This document shows positions 52,592 through 63,648 of a stretch of 64,000 nucleotides of DNA, piece by piece; within the stretch, counting starts at the first letter, position 1; every line of letters starts with the position of its first letter. Where the stretch lies: NCBI RefSeq assembly GCF_963678635.1, contig NC_087065.1:35645807-35709806 (forward strand), in the 5' to 3' direction. Position numbers and translations under genes: made by a program. The notes under the pieces were generated by a model. That model searched no databases. It saw only the letters and a program-made list of their open reading frames with translations, and was not told the DNA's origin. This DNA is from Symsagittifera roscoffensis. Lineage: Eukaryota > Xenacoelomorpha > Acoela > Convolutidae.

Positions 52592-55394
52592 GTTCTACCA
52601 GCACGGCGTCATTATTTTTTCTGAACAAACAAGGAACCCAGCAAACTGTCAAATTTTTTTTTCGGTTTTGCTCCAAAACAAAACAATGTTCAAACAAATT
52701 GCCAATAATATGCGAACAAACCTGAAAAATTTCAAATATCCTAGATTTTTGGGACTGTTGAACACATTCTCCGTTTCGACACTGTTGTACTTCGGAACTG
52801 TTGAACACCCCTGAATCGACAAGCAAATAAAACCCCATTTTAGCTAGTAAATTTGATCTACGGCATACTCTCAATGCAGTTCCATTGAGTTTCATTGTCA
52901 GTGTCCATAAAACTTAAAAAAATCGACCACAATTAATTAAAAGGGGATTGTAAAATTACTAATTTTCGAGTCAATGAAACTCATTTTCAACCCATCGAAA
53001 TTTTTTTTTCACTTTTGTGAACACTGACGATAAAACTCAATTATCGATTTTTTTGTCCACTTTTTTTAGATGCGAATTTTGACGTACACTAAAACTTTTC
53101 TACGTTTTAAATTAAAGTTATTTACTTGTTTTTCACTCCCTCCCCATCTGAACCAAGGCTCAACCCTACACTCTAGACCTAAGCTAACTCTCCACACATG
53201 AATCAATCAACCTAAGCCGAGCCAAACCCTCACACCCACCATACCTGAAAGTGGGAGGGGGTTGGTTCAGGTACGGGGGCTTGTAGTTCAGTTCTACCAG
53301 CACGTCGTCATTATTTTTTCTGAACAAACAAGGAACCCAGCAAACTGTCAAATTTTATTTTCGGTTTTGCTCCAAAACAAAACAATGTTCAAACAAATTG
53401 CCAACAATATGCGAACAAACCTGAAAAATTTCAAATATCCTAGATTTTTGGGACTGTTGAACACATTCTCCGTTTCGGCACTGTTGTACTTCGGAACTGT
53501 TGAACACCCCTGAATCGACAAGCAAATAAAACCCCATTTTAGCTAGTAAATTTGATCTACGGCATACTCTCAATGCAGTTCCATTGAGTTTCATTGTCAG
53601 TGTCCATAAAACTTAAAAAAATCGACCACAATTAATTAAAAGGGGATTGTAATATTACTAATTTTCGAGTCAATAAAACTCATTTTCAACCCATCGAAGT
53701 TTTTTTTTTTTTTCATTTTTGTGAACACTGACGATGAAACTCATTTATCGATTTTTTTGTCCACTTTTTTTAGATGCGAATTTTGACGTACACTAAAACT
53801 TTTCTACGTTTTAAATTAAAGTTATTTACTTGTTTTTCACTCCCTCCCCATCTGAACCAAGGCTTAACCCCACCCTCTAGACCTAAGCTAACTCTCCACA
53901 CATGAATCAATCAACCTAAGCCGAGCCAAACCCTCACACCCACCATACCTGAAAGTGGGAGGGGGTTGGTTCAGGTACGGGGGCTTGTAGTTCAGTTCTA
54001 CCAGCACGGCGTCATTATTTTTTCTGAACAAACAAGGAACCCAGCAAACTGTCAAATTTTATTTTCGGTTTTGCTCCAAAACAAAACAATGTTCAAACAA
54101 ATTGCCAACAATATGCGAACAAACCTGAAAAATTTCAAATATCCTAGATTTTTGGGACTGTTGAACACATTCTCCGTTTCGACACTGTTGTACTTCGGAA
54201 CTGTTGAACACCCCTGAATCGACAAGCAAATAAAACCCCATTTTAGCTAGTAAATTTGATCTACGGCATACTCTCAATGCAGTTCCATTGAGTTTCATTG
54301 TCAGTGTCCATAAAACTTAAAAAAATCGACCACAATTAATTAAAAGGGGATTGTAAAATTACTAATTTTCGAGTCAATGAAACTCATTTTCAACCCATCG
54401 AAATTTTTTTTTCACTTTTGTGAACACTGACGATAAAACTCATTTATCGATTTTTTTGTCCACTTTTTTTAGATGCGAATTTTGACGTACACTAAAACTT
54501 TTCTACGTTTTAAATTAAAGTTATTTACTTGTTTTTCACTCCCTCCCCATCTGAACCAAGGCTCAACCCCACACTCTAGACCTAAGCTAACTCTCCACAC
54601 ATGAATCAATCAACCTAAGCCGAGCCAAACCCTCACACCCACCATACCTGAAAGTGGGAGGGGGTTGGTTCAGGTACGGGGGCTTGTAGTTCAGTTCTAC
54701 CAGCACGGCGTCATTATTTTTTCTGAACAAACAAGGAACCCAGCAAACTGTCAAATTTTATTTTCGGTTTTGCTCCAAAACAAAACAATGTTCAAACAAA
54801 TTGCCAACAATATGCGAACAAACCTGAAAAATTTCAAATATCCTAGATTTTTGGGACTGTTGAACACATTCTCCGTTTCGGCACTGTTGTACTTCGGAAC
54901 TGTTGAACACCCCTGAATCGACAAGCAAATAAAACCCCATTTTAGCTAGTAAATTTGATCTACGGCATACTCTCAATGCAGTTCCATTGAGTTTCATTGT
55001 CAGTGTCCATAAAACTTAAAAAAATCGACCACAATTAATTAAAAGGGGATTGTAATATTACTAATTTTCGAGTCAATAAAACTCATTTTCAACCCATCGA
55101 AGTTTTTTTTTCACTTTTGTGAACACTGACGATGAAACTCAATTATCGATTTTTTTGTCCACTTTTTTTAGATGCGAATTTTGACGTACACTAAAACTTT
55201 TCTACGTTTTAAATTAAAGTTATTTACTTGTTTTTCACTCCCTCCCCATCTGAACCAAGGCTCAACCCCACCCTCTAGACCTAAGCTAACTCTCCACACA
55301 TGAATCAATCAACCTAAGCCGAGCCAAACCCTCACACCCACCATACCTGAAAGTGGGAGGGGGTTGGTTCAGGTACGGGGGCATGTAGTTCAGT
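52592..55394. repeat. Four-unit ~700-bp tandem array with A-B-A-B higher-order structure
   Basis: Units start with GTTCTACCAGCACG at 52,592, 53,291, 53,995 and 54,694 (periods 699, 704, 699). They are almost identical, but diagnostic sites alternate. Units 1 and 3 share TTTCGACACTG, GTAAAATTACT, GTCAATGAAACTC and ACACTCTAG; units 2 and 4 share TTTCGGCACTG, GTAATATTACT, GTCAATAAAACTC and CCACCCTCTAG. A two-unit block of ~1.4 kb was therefore duplicated. Open frames of 79-83 codons on both strands recur in every unit and reflect duplication, not selection. Confidence 0.93.
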
Positions 55395-56043
55395 TGTCTG
55401 AGGTGGTCAGGTCGGGGAGAGGCTAGTTCAGGTGTGGGGTGGGGGGGGGGGCAAAAGGCAGAGTTTAACGGAATCTTGTTGCAATTTGAGTTTGGGTTTA
55501 GAAATGGAGTAAGCCGCACACTCGCTTTGCAAAGTTTCCGCATTACTCATGTGATAAATACAGAAATTTGTGCAAAACTTTTCACGACGCGAAACAAAAA
55601 TAAAGTGGAAAAAAATCATATGAAAATTTTAATATGACTTTCTTTTTATTATAGAATCCATTACAATGGATTTCAAATGAATTATAATAAAAAAAATTAT
55701 TATTATTTTGCAAAAAAAAAATTGATTTAAATCCATTTTAATCAACTTTTTTCACTTTTCTCAAATGCTGGTAGCTTAGCTGTGATCCCTGAAGATTAGT
55801 TTGTGGGCTTTCAGTGGACTTAACGAGGAAACTCAGTGCTTCCTTCACTATTTGCTAGTTGAGGGGCCTTGGTCATTTGATCGACATCTCAATTCTGAAG
55901 TAGCAAAAATTGGATTTCGTAATCAAACACAGCCAGAAAACGGCAAAAAAATGGAAAAAAAATAAGAAAAAGTCAGCGTGAGGCTAAACTTAGTAAAACT
56001 AAACGCAACGTTTTTAGAAGACCCATAATAATATATTGCATTG
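55395..56043. other. Flank of the 700-bp array, no gene seen
   Basis: A G-run (GTGGGGTGGGGGGGGGGGGC) lies at about 55,433. AATCCATTACAATGGATT near 55,656 is a small perfect palindrome with a 2-nt centre. No coding signal. Confidence 0.35.
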
Positions 56044-56261
56044 CACCAGCGGATTTAGGGAGGGGGCGGTGGCAGACGCCCCCTCCTTAGGAATTCGACC
56101 TCCTGCCGACCCAAAGGGCCCCTCTTTGTACTATCTTGAGATATCCATTTTTGGTGACGGGCCCTAATATTGTTCTCTAAAGGCGCCTGGGCGCCAAGAT
56201 TTACAAATTGATTGAATATTTGCCCCCCCCCCTCCCCGAAAAAATCCTTGATCCGCCTCTG
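56044..56261. mobile_element. hAT-type MITE, copy 1
   Basis: The left end CACCAGCGGATTTAGGGAGG and right end, reading inward, CAGAGGCGGATCAAGGATTT are related inverted ends. The interior (CCCCCTCCTTAGGAATTCGA, CTGCCGACCCAAAGGGCCCC, CTAAAGGCGCC) matches the copy at 61.9 kb. The left terminus has drifted from CAGGGGC, and no 8-bp duplication remains, so this copy is older. Confidence 0.72.
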
Positions 56262-57649
56262 CTATATTTCCTAGTACTTGTGCCCAATTGTGTTATAAAA
56301 TTTAGTTTTTCACTTTTCGTCATTTAGAGATTATAACCCAATTTTTACTCAGATCATAACTCATATCTTCACAATAGCAGAAAAGTGACTAAAAAAGAAC
56401 AAAACTGAGTAATTAATGACCCGTTGCTACAAATTACGGCAATTTCACACGATCAAAGAATTGAAAATTGTGAAACGTTCTATATTAGTTTACATATTAG
56501 ACACAAAGCTTAACTTTTTCAAAGCATGGTTTTGTAGCTAGACTTTAAGAATCAAATAAAGAAAGAAGAACTGAAACGAGAAATTCTGAGCAAGCTCAGC
56601 AGAATTTTTTGTTATATTTTTTTTGCCTATACCGGAATTTGCCTCATTTCTACTTCAAGGGATGATTTAAACGATTTTATTTTGTTCCGACCATTGAAAA
56701 TTAAAGTTTTATTGTTTTTATTTTAGTTTTTTTTTGGTTTGTAATTTAGTTGTTTTTTGTTTTGCACGTACAAACAGTTATCACAGACAACCATTGGGTA
56801 GGATTGAGTGATATATTATTTTAAAGCCTTTTCAGTTATGATTCGAAAGACATTAAATACAAGTTCTACATTTTTTTTATTGTCAAGAAAAACCAACTCC
56901 ATTTTTTTAATTTTGAGTTTTATTTTGAGCATTTTATAGAAGAATACGAACCGCCAAGTTTCTTTCCAATCACTCAAGCAATCCAAGTTTAGTTTCTGGG
57001 TCAGTTTTTACCTAAATTTGTATCTCAATAGCGAATTTTTCTATAAGTGTTAAATCTTCTTAGGTTTTAGGCTTTTTATGCAAACTTTATTTTTCGAACC
57101 ACGTACAAAAAAAAGACTTTACATAGAAAAAATAGGCTCAATTTTGAATAATATGGTCAAAACATTCTGTGCTACTTGCGCAGCAACAGGCTATCCTTGG
57201 TTCATAAATTGTGTTCAATATCTTCAAGAACAATTTAGATCTGGAAATGAATTTGATTATACCTTTTAATTTTGGCATTATACGCTTGCGAGATCCAAAT
57301 AAGACAGCTTTTTCAGACAGACCTAAGTTAATTTAGATAAATTATTCCTATGCGGTCAAACTTTTAATTTATGTCCTTAACATCAACTTTGCCAAATGTA
57401 TTTGCCGTTTGGGCTATTTTCATGGATTGACCCTCCTAGAAGAAAAATGCTTGTCATAAAATTCCATGCAAGAAAAATTGTTATCATACAATTCCAAAGA
57501 TGGAGTCTGCATATATGAAAAATATATAATTTCGTTTTTCATGACTGCAAAAATTCTTCATTAGAAATTCAAAATCGGATGGTCACTAAATTAATTAAAG
57601 GATCAAATAATTTACAAAAAAAAGCATCGGAAAATGCCATTTTTTAGAC
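56262..57649. other. Spacer with one short unassigned open frame
   Basis: The plus-strand frame at 57,078-57,269 (63 codons, MQTLFFEPRTKKRLYIEK...) has a less biased composition than its surroundings (CATCAATGYPWFINC) and could be an exon or element fragment. No splice sites or homologues can be named. Nothing else is seen. Confidence 0.3.
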
Positions 57650-57728
57650 CCGGACTTTAAGTTTTTGTTGATCGAGCCGGACTTTAAGTTTTTGTCGACC
57701 CGGACTTTAAAATTTTGTTGATCGAGCC
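57650..57728. repeat. Three-unit 23-27-bp tandem repeat
   Basis: CCGGACTTTAAGTTTTTGTT at 57,650, CCGGACTTTAAGTTTTTGTC at 57,677 and CCGGACTTTAAAATTTTGTT at 57,700. Units 1 and 3 end in GATCGAGCC. Confidence 0.85.
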
Positions 57729-60700
57729 TTGAAACAAATTCGAGCGATTGAGTAAGCTAACTATAAGTTAGCTGATGGTTTTAAATGTGAACCAAGCAAG
57801 ACTGTTCTTATATCAGAGCTAAGCTCTGAATGTATTGACTGATTCTTAATCCATACCGAACATTTTTTTGGGGGGGAAAATATTTGAAAACTATGAATTT
57901 GAACAATATCAAAGATCACGTCCTGCGAAATTAGTGCGACTAGTTACCTAGCCTCAAATCAGTTTGGAACAATTTTGCCTGGCATAAATAATTCACGTTT
58001 CCTTTTCAGCGTTATAAATAAAAACTTCAGAGTGCGCACATATTAGTCCAGAGCTTGGCCAAATTTGCATTTTTCAAACTCCCAGAACTTTGAGAAAATT
58101 ATTAGGGGTAAAATATCCTTTAAATTTGTTTCAATGAGGCGCTATTCTCAATCGGTTATGATTTGGTTTTGTTAAAAACTAATGTTTTCATCGCCAAAAA
58201 TAAATTGAATAAAAAAATCACCCCAAGCATAGCTATTCCTTTTCTTCGAAAGTTGGAACAGTTATAGTCTACGAATGAGTCGCGCAAGAGCTTGAAAACA
58301 AAGTCGCTGAAATCTGGACATCAAACTGCACTTTATAGTTCATATTGAATGTTTATAGCTTAAAAATAATGCAACTAGCGAAAGTCAAGCCGTCCGCAGT
58401 ACTATTTTATTGAGTCGTACCGGTCGAAGTTAACTTATTATGGTTGGGCCGGTCGCGGATAATTTTTCCACGGTTGCTCCGGTCGCTGTTACATCTGTTT
58501 GGTCTGCTAAGTCTGAAAAAACCAAATTTTGGCCGGCAGTCTTGAAAACCACATAGTTTTTGATAGTCTGGAAATAACATAAGTTGCTATCGATAGGCTT
58601 ATCATAAAACAAAGATCTCGGCCCGGGTATTATCAGGTCGATCAGGAGCATGGCAGGACAGGGTCAGATTTACGCCCGCATTCAAGCACAAAATGGACTG
58701 CAACCTATTAACCTATTACCATAATATAGCAGAGCGCGCCGAATTACTTTCCTGTTAGTTCAAGTACATTCGCCCGCCAGTTCATATCAATGGAAATAGA
58801 TAAACACTGCATATGGTTATAAAATAGGCTAACCATTTCCAGGCAGCACAAATGCCGATTTTGTTCGAGAAAGTAACTAAATTTAACTCGGTTACACCTA
58901 GAACATTTCAGGAAAGGGAAGAACAAAAACAGCACACATATGCCTATGTAATCTTCAAAGGAAAACATGTTGGGACTTGAAAGGTCTTCTCACTCTTCTT
59001 CCAATTCCTCGTCTGACCAGTGTGGCCAGACGAAACCAGACGAAATCTCTAAATGCTGAACAATGTTTTTTAAAATTTTTTTTTGTCAAAACAATTAATC
59101 GTTTTACGATTTGGTTTAGACAGGATCGCAAAATTTTGATCCGGATAACATCAAAATATGCTAAAATGATGTCTTCAAAAATAACGTCTACAAAATTGTC
59201 GGCCAAAAGTCTGCTGGTATGGGGCTCATATACAAGGAAAAAAGTCCTTATATTCGTTTTTAATAACCAGACACAAAATCAAAATTGACAAAATACGGTA
59301 TACTGCTGAAAAAGCCGACGGTTTCGAAACCGGAAACAAATAATAATAATAACAGATACTAACGATTAGGGACAACAGAAATTGATCAAATTTTAGACTT
59401 TTTGAGACTAATGCATTTGAAGGAAAATTTTAAAAATCCCAACTTTGTATTCACTGTCAGTTTCTCGGAAAAAATATTGCTAACATTCGCGTCGGCTTCC
59501 GAAATTTCGGAGTTTTGCTGAGAGGTTTCTTTACAAAATATCAGTTCAGCACTACATGTTCTACATGTTCTATGAAATTGAATACAGAAAATAAGCCTAC
59601 GACTAACTCTACCGACAATCAATTGGGATGGAATACAAAATATCAAATCAATCAAACCCAAACCCAACAATTAAACCAATCTGCTCTTAGCCTGAATTAC
59701 AGTTTAATCCATTGGTATGGTTTTGACAAATATGGAAGTCTTCAACTTGATCTCAACTGAACCCAAACGATCATGTCTGTTTCTCTACATTCCACCGGAT
59801 TGAAGATTTGATGTCATTCCACTGATAATTGCGTCGGCTTGAAGTCCGTCGACTTGCTGCACGCTTTCTGCTTCATTTTCAATGCGCGCAACTGAAGGAC
59901 ATTTTCTGGTATTCCATTAAAACCTATTCTGTCTGCAATTTTATTTCTCAAAGCGGGGACCAAAACTGAGCAAATAAGACCATTCGCTTTCTTGACTTAT
60001 GCTAAGAAATTTTTGACCTTAGCTAAAAACTGCCTCATAACCAGAATTTTTGTAGGAATTCCATAAAAAAATCAAAAAATGGATTCTACATGATCGAAAA
60101 CTGAAATAGTTTTTGATTTAAAGGGCTGCTAGTGCTAGTGCACTTTGTTAGTAAGATTGCTTCACAAAAATTGGCTGGGTGATTCTTGCATTTTTCTTAC
60201 AGACCACAGAATTTTTGATGGACCAATGTACGTACTTTCGGGGTGGGTGCTGTGGCAAAGCGGCAGAGGAGGGATGGGATGCAGAAGGAAGGTGATTTGG
60301 TGAACATGAAAATTATTACTTCTACCCAAGAGAACTGTCTCTCTATTTAGATATTGGAGGAAATAACAAGATGCAAATATTCTGTACAAGTATGATCGTT
60401 TGGTCAAAAGAAAAGACAAATATGGAAAACGGGTCTCATTTTTTTCTAAATCGAGTTGTTTGCGGGGAGTGTCCGAAAATTTATTGGTCTATTATTTTTA
60501 TGGACTCATCTATATTTAAAACAACTATCAACCATGCTCGTAAATTCGAATGGGGCAAAACAAAATTTTAATTTTGAAAGTGGTGCAAAAAATCGAATAC
60601 TTTGACCAAAAATTTTTGGAAGATGTCCCTAAAAATATCAGTGTCATGCTTTCTATGAGTTGGGGCCATGTGTACAACCCCAACCAAATACCACCTAACA

Positions 60701-61152
60701 ACCTGAACAATTTCCACCCTCTCCATCTCAGTTAAATTAGGGGAGGGGATGTTCGCATTGTACAGCTATTCTCCAAATAATGGCTTCCTTCTTTATGGGT
60801 TTTCGTAGTGTTGGAAAAATCAAAACGGTTAATCCTTGAATCATTCAGTCGAGTGATATTGTATCTTACTCTCTCTTTTTGCAAAAATGGACCGAATAAT
60901 GAGATGTAATTTTAGTATATATTCAAAATGTAAGTGATACTTTTATTTAACTTGGCGCCTTAAACTTTTGTTGTACATGTGTTACACAAAAGTCTTTTGT
61001 AGTTTTTTTTTAAATCTTCCATTGCACTTTTTGGTCCCTAGCTCATCATATTAAAAAGTTGAGACCGGAGAATTCTCGTCAGTACAGTCAAAATGAATAA
61101 AGCACATATGATGGAGAGCACCAAGTGAGTAGATTGAGCTTAGTATATGCAG
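57729..61152. other. Long spacer, no convincing gene
   Basis: A minus-strand frame at 58,430-58,651 includes a repeated CCGGTCGC motif (three times in 58,410-58,490). Plus-strand frames at 58,977-59,288 and 59,515-59,760 have no recognisable domains and are rich in Asn/Gln/Lys/Phe, as expected of AT-rich DNA. A short (TAA)n stretch lies near 59,340. No element ends are recognised. Confidence 0.35.
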
Positions 61153-61154
61153 GT

Positions 61155-61293
61155 GATCTCTTTAACTATTACCCCCCTTGCAAGGGGGAAGAGACTGGTC
61201 GTTACTAGGTACAAAATTCATATATGCTTAACCATTGAATTGGGGTGGTAATTCGTTACTACGTACCCTAGGGGGGAAATCGTTAAAGAGATC
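61155..61293. mobile_element. 139-bp palindromic MITE-like element
   Basis: The left arm GATCTCTTTAACTATTACCC plus CCC and the right arm (complement) GATCTCTTTAACGATTTCCC plus CCC match at 21 of 23 positions. Inside is a smaller palindrome, CCCCCCTTGCAAGGGGG, and a repeated TCGTTACTA. No target-site duplication was found. Confidence 0.66.
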
Positions 61294-61675
61294 CCAAGCA
61301 TGCCTTCAAGCTTGAATTTGTCTTTAGTTTTTGGTGCGAGGTTGTTCGTTTGATCTATTAAGGGATGAGATTGTTACGTTTTCGCTCATTTTAAAATAAT
61401 CGCGTGGTGTCAAACTAAACAATTTAAATTTTCTGTGTTTCTTCTCTACTTTACCAGCACCCTCCATGCACAACTGCAAAAATTATGGGTCCTTTCTATA
61501 GTACGGCCAAAATAACGATATTGTTTATTGAGCTTCTGATTTATTGTAAATTCAGATTTTCGTTCGCTGGAATTAATTTCAACCAATCAGATTCGAGCAA
61601 TCTGGTTCATTGTTTAAGCGGTATCAGAAAAGGATTAAAATTTTAAAATGAGGTCACTGAGCATGGAATGTAGCC

Positions 61676-61720
61676 AGCGGCGGATCTAGATTTTTTTTTT
61701 GGGGGGGGGGGCAGTTTTTC
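61676..61720. mobile_element. Orphan hAT-type MITE end
   Basis: CCAGCGGCGGATCTAG followed by T- and G-runs resembles the left terminus of the neighbouring hAT-type MITE, but no matching right end precedes the next full copy. It is probably a truncated copy. Confidence 0.5.
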
Positions 61721-61875
61721 ATTTAATTTCAAAAACTCGAAAACTTGGCGACATTTTTTTCGGGTCTATGGCAATGCACTTGCAGCCATAGTTCTAAGAA
61801 TTATGCAAGTTGGTTTTCATCTATACGTTTTTTCGTTTAACTTGGCACACGTGTAAGAAGTCCCTATATTGATAT

Positions 61876-62295
61876 CAGGGGCGGATTTAGGGGGGGGGGG
61901 CGGACGCCCTCTACTCTCAGGGATTCGACCCCCTGCCAACCCAACGGGTCTCCCTTTTGGTACTTTTTAAGAAATCCAATTTTGGCCGACCGACCCTAAA
62001 ATTTTTCTAAAGGCGCCTTCGGCACCAATATATACTAACTTTTAGGGGGAGTGCGCGCCAAAATAACGCGATTATTTTGTCAAAATTTTTCAAAAAATGC
62101 CCAAAAACGGCTTTTTTTACCTGCTTTTTCAAAAATTTGCCTGCGACGCAGAAAATTTGGCAAAAATAGAGTCGTTTTAGTGCTTTAGGAGAGCTCGGAA
62201 AATCAATTTTTTGACTTAAAAAAAGTCGTTTCGAAAAAAAATTTCTGAACATCCGCAAACCCCCCCCCCCCCCCCCTCGAAAAGAAATGCCCCTG
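61876..62295. mobile_element. hAT-type MITE, copy 2, with intact 8-bp target-site duplication
   Basis: It begins CAGGGGCGGATTTAGGGG and ends CCCCCTCGAAAAGAAATGCCCCTG-like, so the termini CAGGGGC/GCCCCTG are perfect inverted repeats. They are flanked on both sides by ATTGATAT (61,868-61,875 and 62,296-62,303), an exact 8-bp duplication. CAGRG termini with 8-bp duplications are the signature of hAT transposons. At 420 bp it has no transposase and must be mobilised in trans. The interior holds poly-G/C runs and TTCGACCCCCTGCCAACCCA, shared with the copy at 56.0 kb. Confidence 0.88.
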
Positions 62296-62406
62296 ATTGA
62301 TATGTTAAAACGCCATTATATTGAAACGTTTGAAATGTTAATTGAAGCCAACCGTTTTGAACTTTGAACTGTTCTATACGATTGCGTCTCAAATGGCATA
62401 ATTGCC

Positions 62407-62598
62407 GGATCTAATTAACAACCCCCCTTTGATGAAGGGGGTTATTAAGTAGATCAAAAAGGTCGATTTTTCGACCAATCAAAATGCAGCAAAATTCAAA
62501 TTCGCAATACAAGCTCTTGTGCTATTTTACTGTGTTGATTTAAAGGGGTGGAGATTTTTCAGTAGATACCATAAGAGGGGAGATTGTTAAGAAGATTC
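62407..62598. mobile_element. Palindromic MITE-like element flanked by 15-bp direct repeats
   Basis: Ends GGATCTAATTAACAACCCCC and (complement) GAATCTTCTTAACAATCTCC are imperfect inverted repeats related to the 139-bp element at 61.15 kb (GATCTCTTTAAC...CCCCCC). An inner palindrome CCCCCCTTTGATGAAGGGGG is also shared in style. It is bracketed by TCTCAAATGGCATAA at 62,387-62,401 and 62,603-62,617. Confidence 0.55.
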
Positions 62599-62602
62599 TA
62601 TT

Positions 62603-62992
62603 TCTCAAATGGCATAAATTTGATGCAACAGTTGCATTAAGAAAATTGGTACTAAACTTTTCGTACGCAAATGTGAGAAAAATGGTCAAGTTGTCAATAC
62701 AAATGTTGATTGACATTTTATCTTGAAAAAACGGTAGAGTTTTATCAAACACGAAAGGCATAAGGTTGCTGATATTGATAGGCTTCTTGTGGTCATTTTT
62801 TCCAAAAAATTTTCGCTTATCATTTGTTTGGAATCAATTCATTCCAAGTCTTGTTAACAACAATTTGTTCCTGGCAAAATGTAATAATTAGAAATTGCTA
62901 GAAAAAGTTTGAATTATAATGAAAACTTAAAGTTTATGCTATTTGGGAAAAGTTTTTTTTTATGGCAGTCGGCATTTATGCCATTTGGGAAC
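62603..62992. mobile_element. ~390-bp element with TCTCAAATGGCATAA termini
   Basis: TCTCAAATGGCATAAAT at 62,603 and the complement TCCCAAATGGCATAAAT at 62,974-62,990 form near-perfect terminal inverted repeats. A second degenerate copy of the right end (TTATGCTATTTGGGAAA) lies at about 62,935. It has no coding capacity: the frame at 62,540-62,761 is not convincing. Confidence 0.5.
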
Positions 62993-63378
62993 ATACCTTC
63001 TATACGGATGTTGAAGTAAGTTTTTTTTTATCCTTATGAGCATTTAAATGCAAGTTTTCAAGTCTTGTAGGGTTTTTTTTTATAGATTTGCTTAAGTGCG
63101 AGTGCTTCAACTCTATTTTTTTCAAAATATTTCTGCTACATAATATGATATGAAAACTTTTACATAAACAGTCAAGAATCCTCGTCACATAAGGTGTGCG
63201 ACTTTTTTGCACAGTGTCGTCAAAATAAGACTAGTCAAAATCATTTAAGCTAGCCATCTACTTGGGCCCTGAAAAAGTATTGAGCATCCCCAGCGCTGAA
63301 CAAAACGACATATACAACAGGAAATCTTGGAAATATTCGAAATCTGACTTCTAAGATCAGACCGCTTTCTTAAACAAG
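62993..63378. other. Spacer, no gene seen
   Basis: AT-rich with T-runs. The minus-strand frame at 63,000-63,212 is Lys/Ser/Leu-rich and unremarkable. Confidence 0.3.
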
Positions 63379-63648
63379 ATGCGGAGACCTGGGTTCAATA
63401 ACAACGAGCCAAAATTGTCAGTCGAAATTTATCCGCGTGTAGTATGCATATTTTTTCCTGTTAGTTCGAAAAAGCTTGTGGATGATGTGAAACATCCAGC
63501 ATTAAAAAAATCCAATAAATTATGGTTCGAAACAGTGTCAACCACGGAAAAATCTGAGCGGCTGATTATGAGAAGTATCAGAGCTGTTCAAAACAATCAA
63601 TTTGAATCAATGCAAGAGTTTGATATCAATTCTGAAGCAACTCCGTGA
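63379..63648 (+). CDS. Hypothetical 89-residue open frame
   Basis: A natural ATG opens 89 codons with fairly balanced composition (RRPGFNNNEPKLSVEIYPRV, KSERLIMRSIRAVQNNQFES) in otherwise non-coding DNA, ending in TGA. There is no recognised domain, signal peptide or membrane segment. It could be an exon of a gene that continues beyond the window, an element fragment or chance. A possible acceptor-like CTTCTAAGATCAG lies about 20 nt upstream. I do not recognise it. Confidence 0.25.
   Translation: MRRPGFNNNEPKLSVEIYPRVVCIFFPVSSKKLVDDVKHPALKKSNKLWFETVSTTEKSERLIMRSIRAVQNNQFESMQEFDINSEATP

Noticed and set aside
52575-54997. 79-83-codon open frames repeated four times on both strands
   Set aside because: They recur only because the 700-bp unit is duplicated almost perfectly. 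Both strands are open in the same place, and the peptides have no recognisable features.
58430-58651. 73-codon minus-strand frame with repeated TGPT/TGAT residues
   Set aside because: The pattern comes from a threefold CCGGTCGC DNA motif; no domain or gene context.
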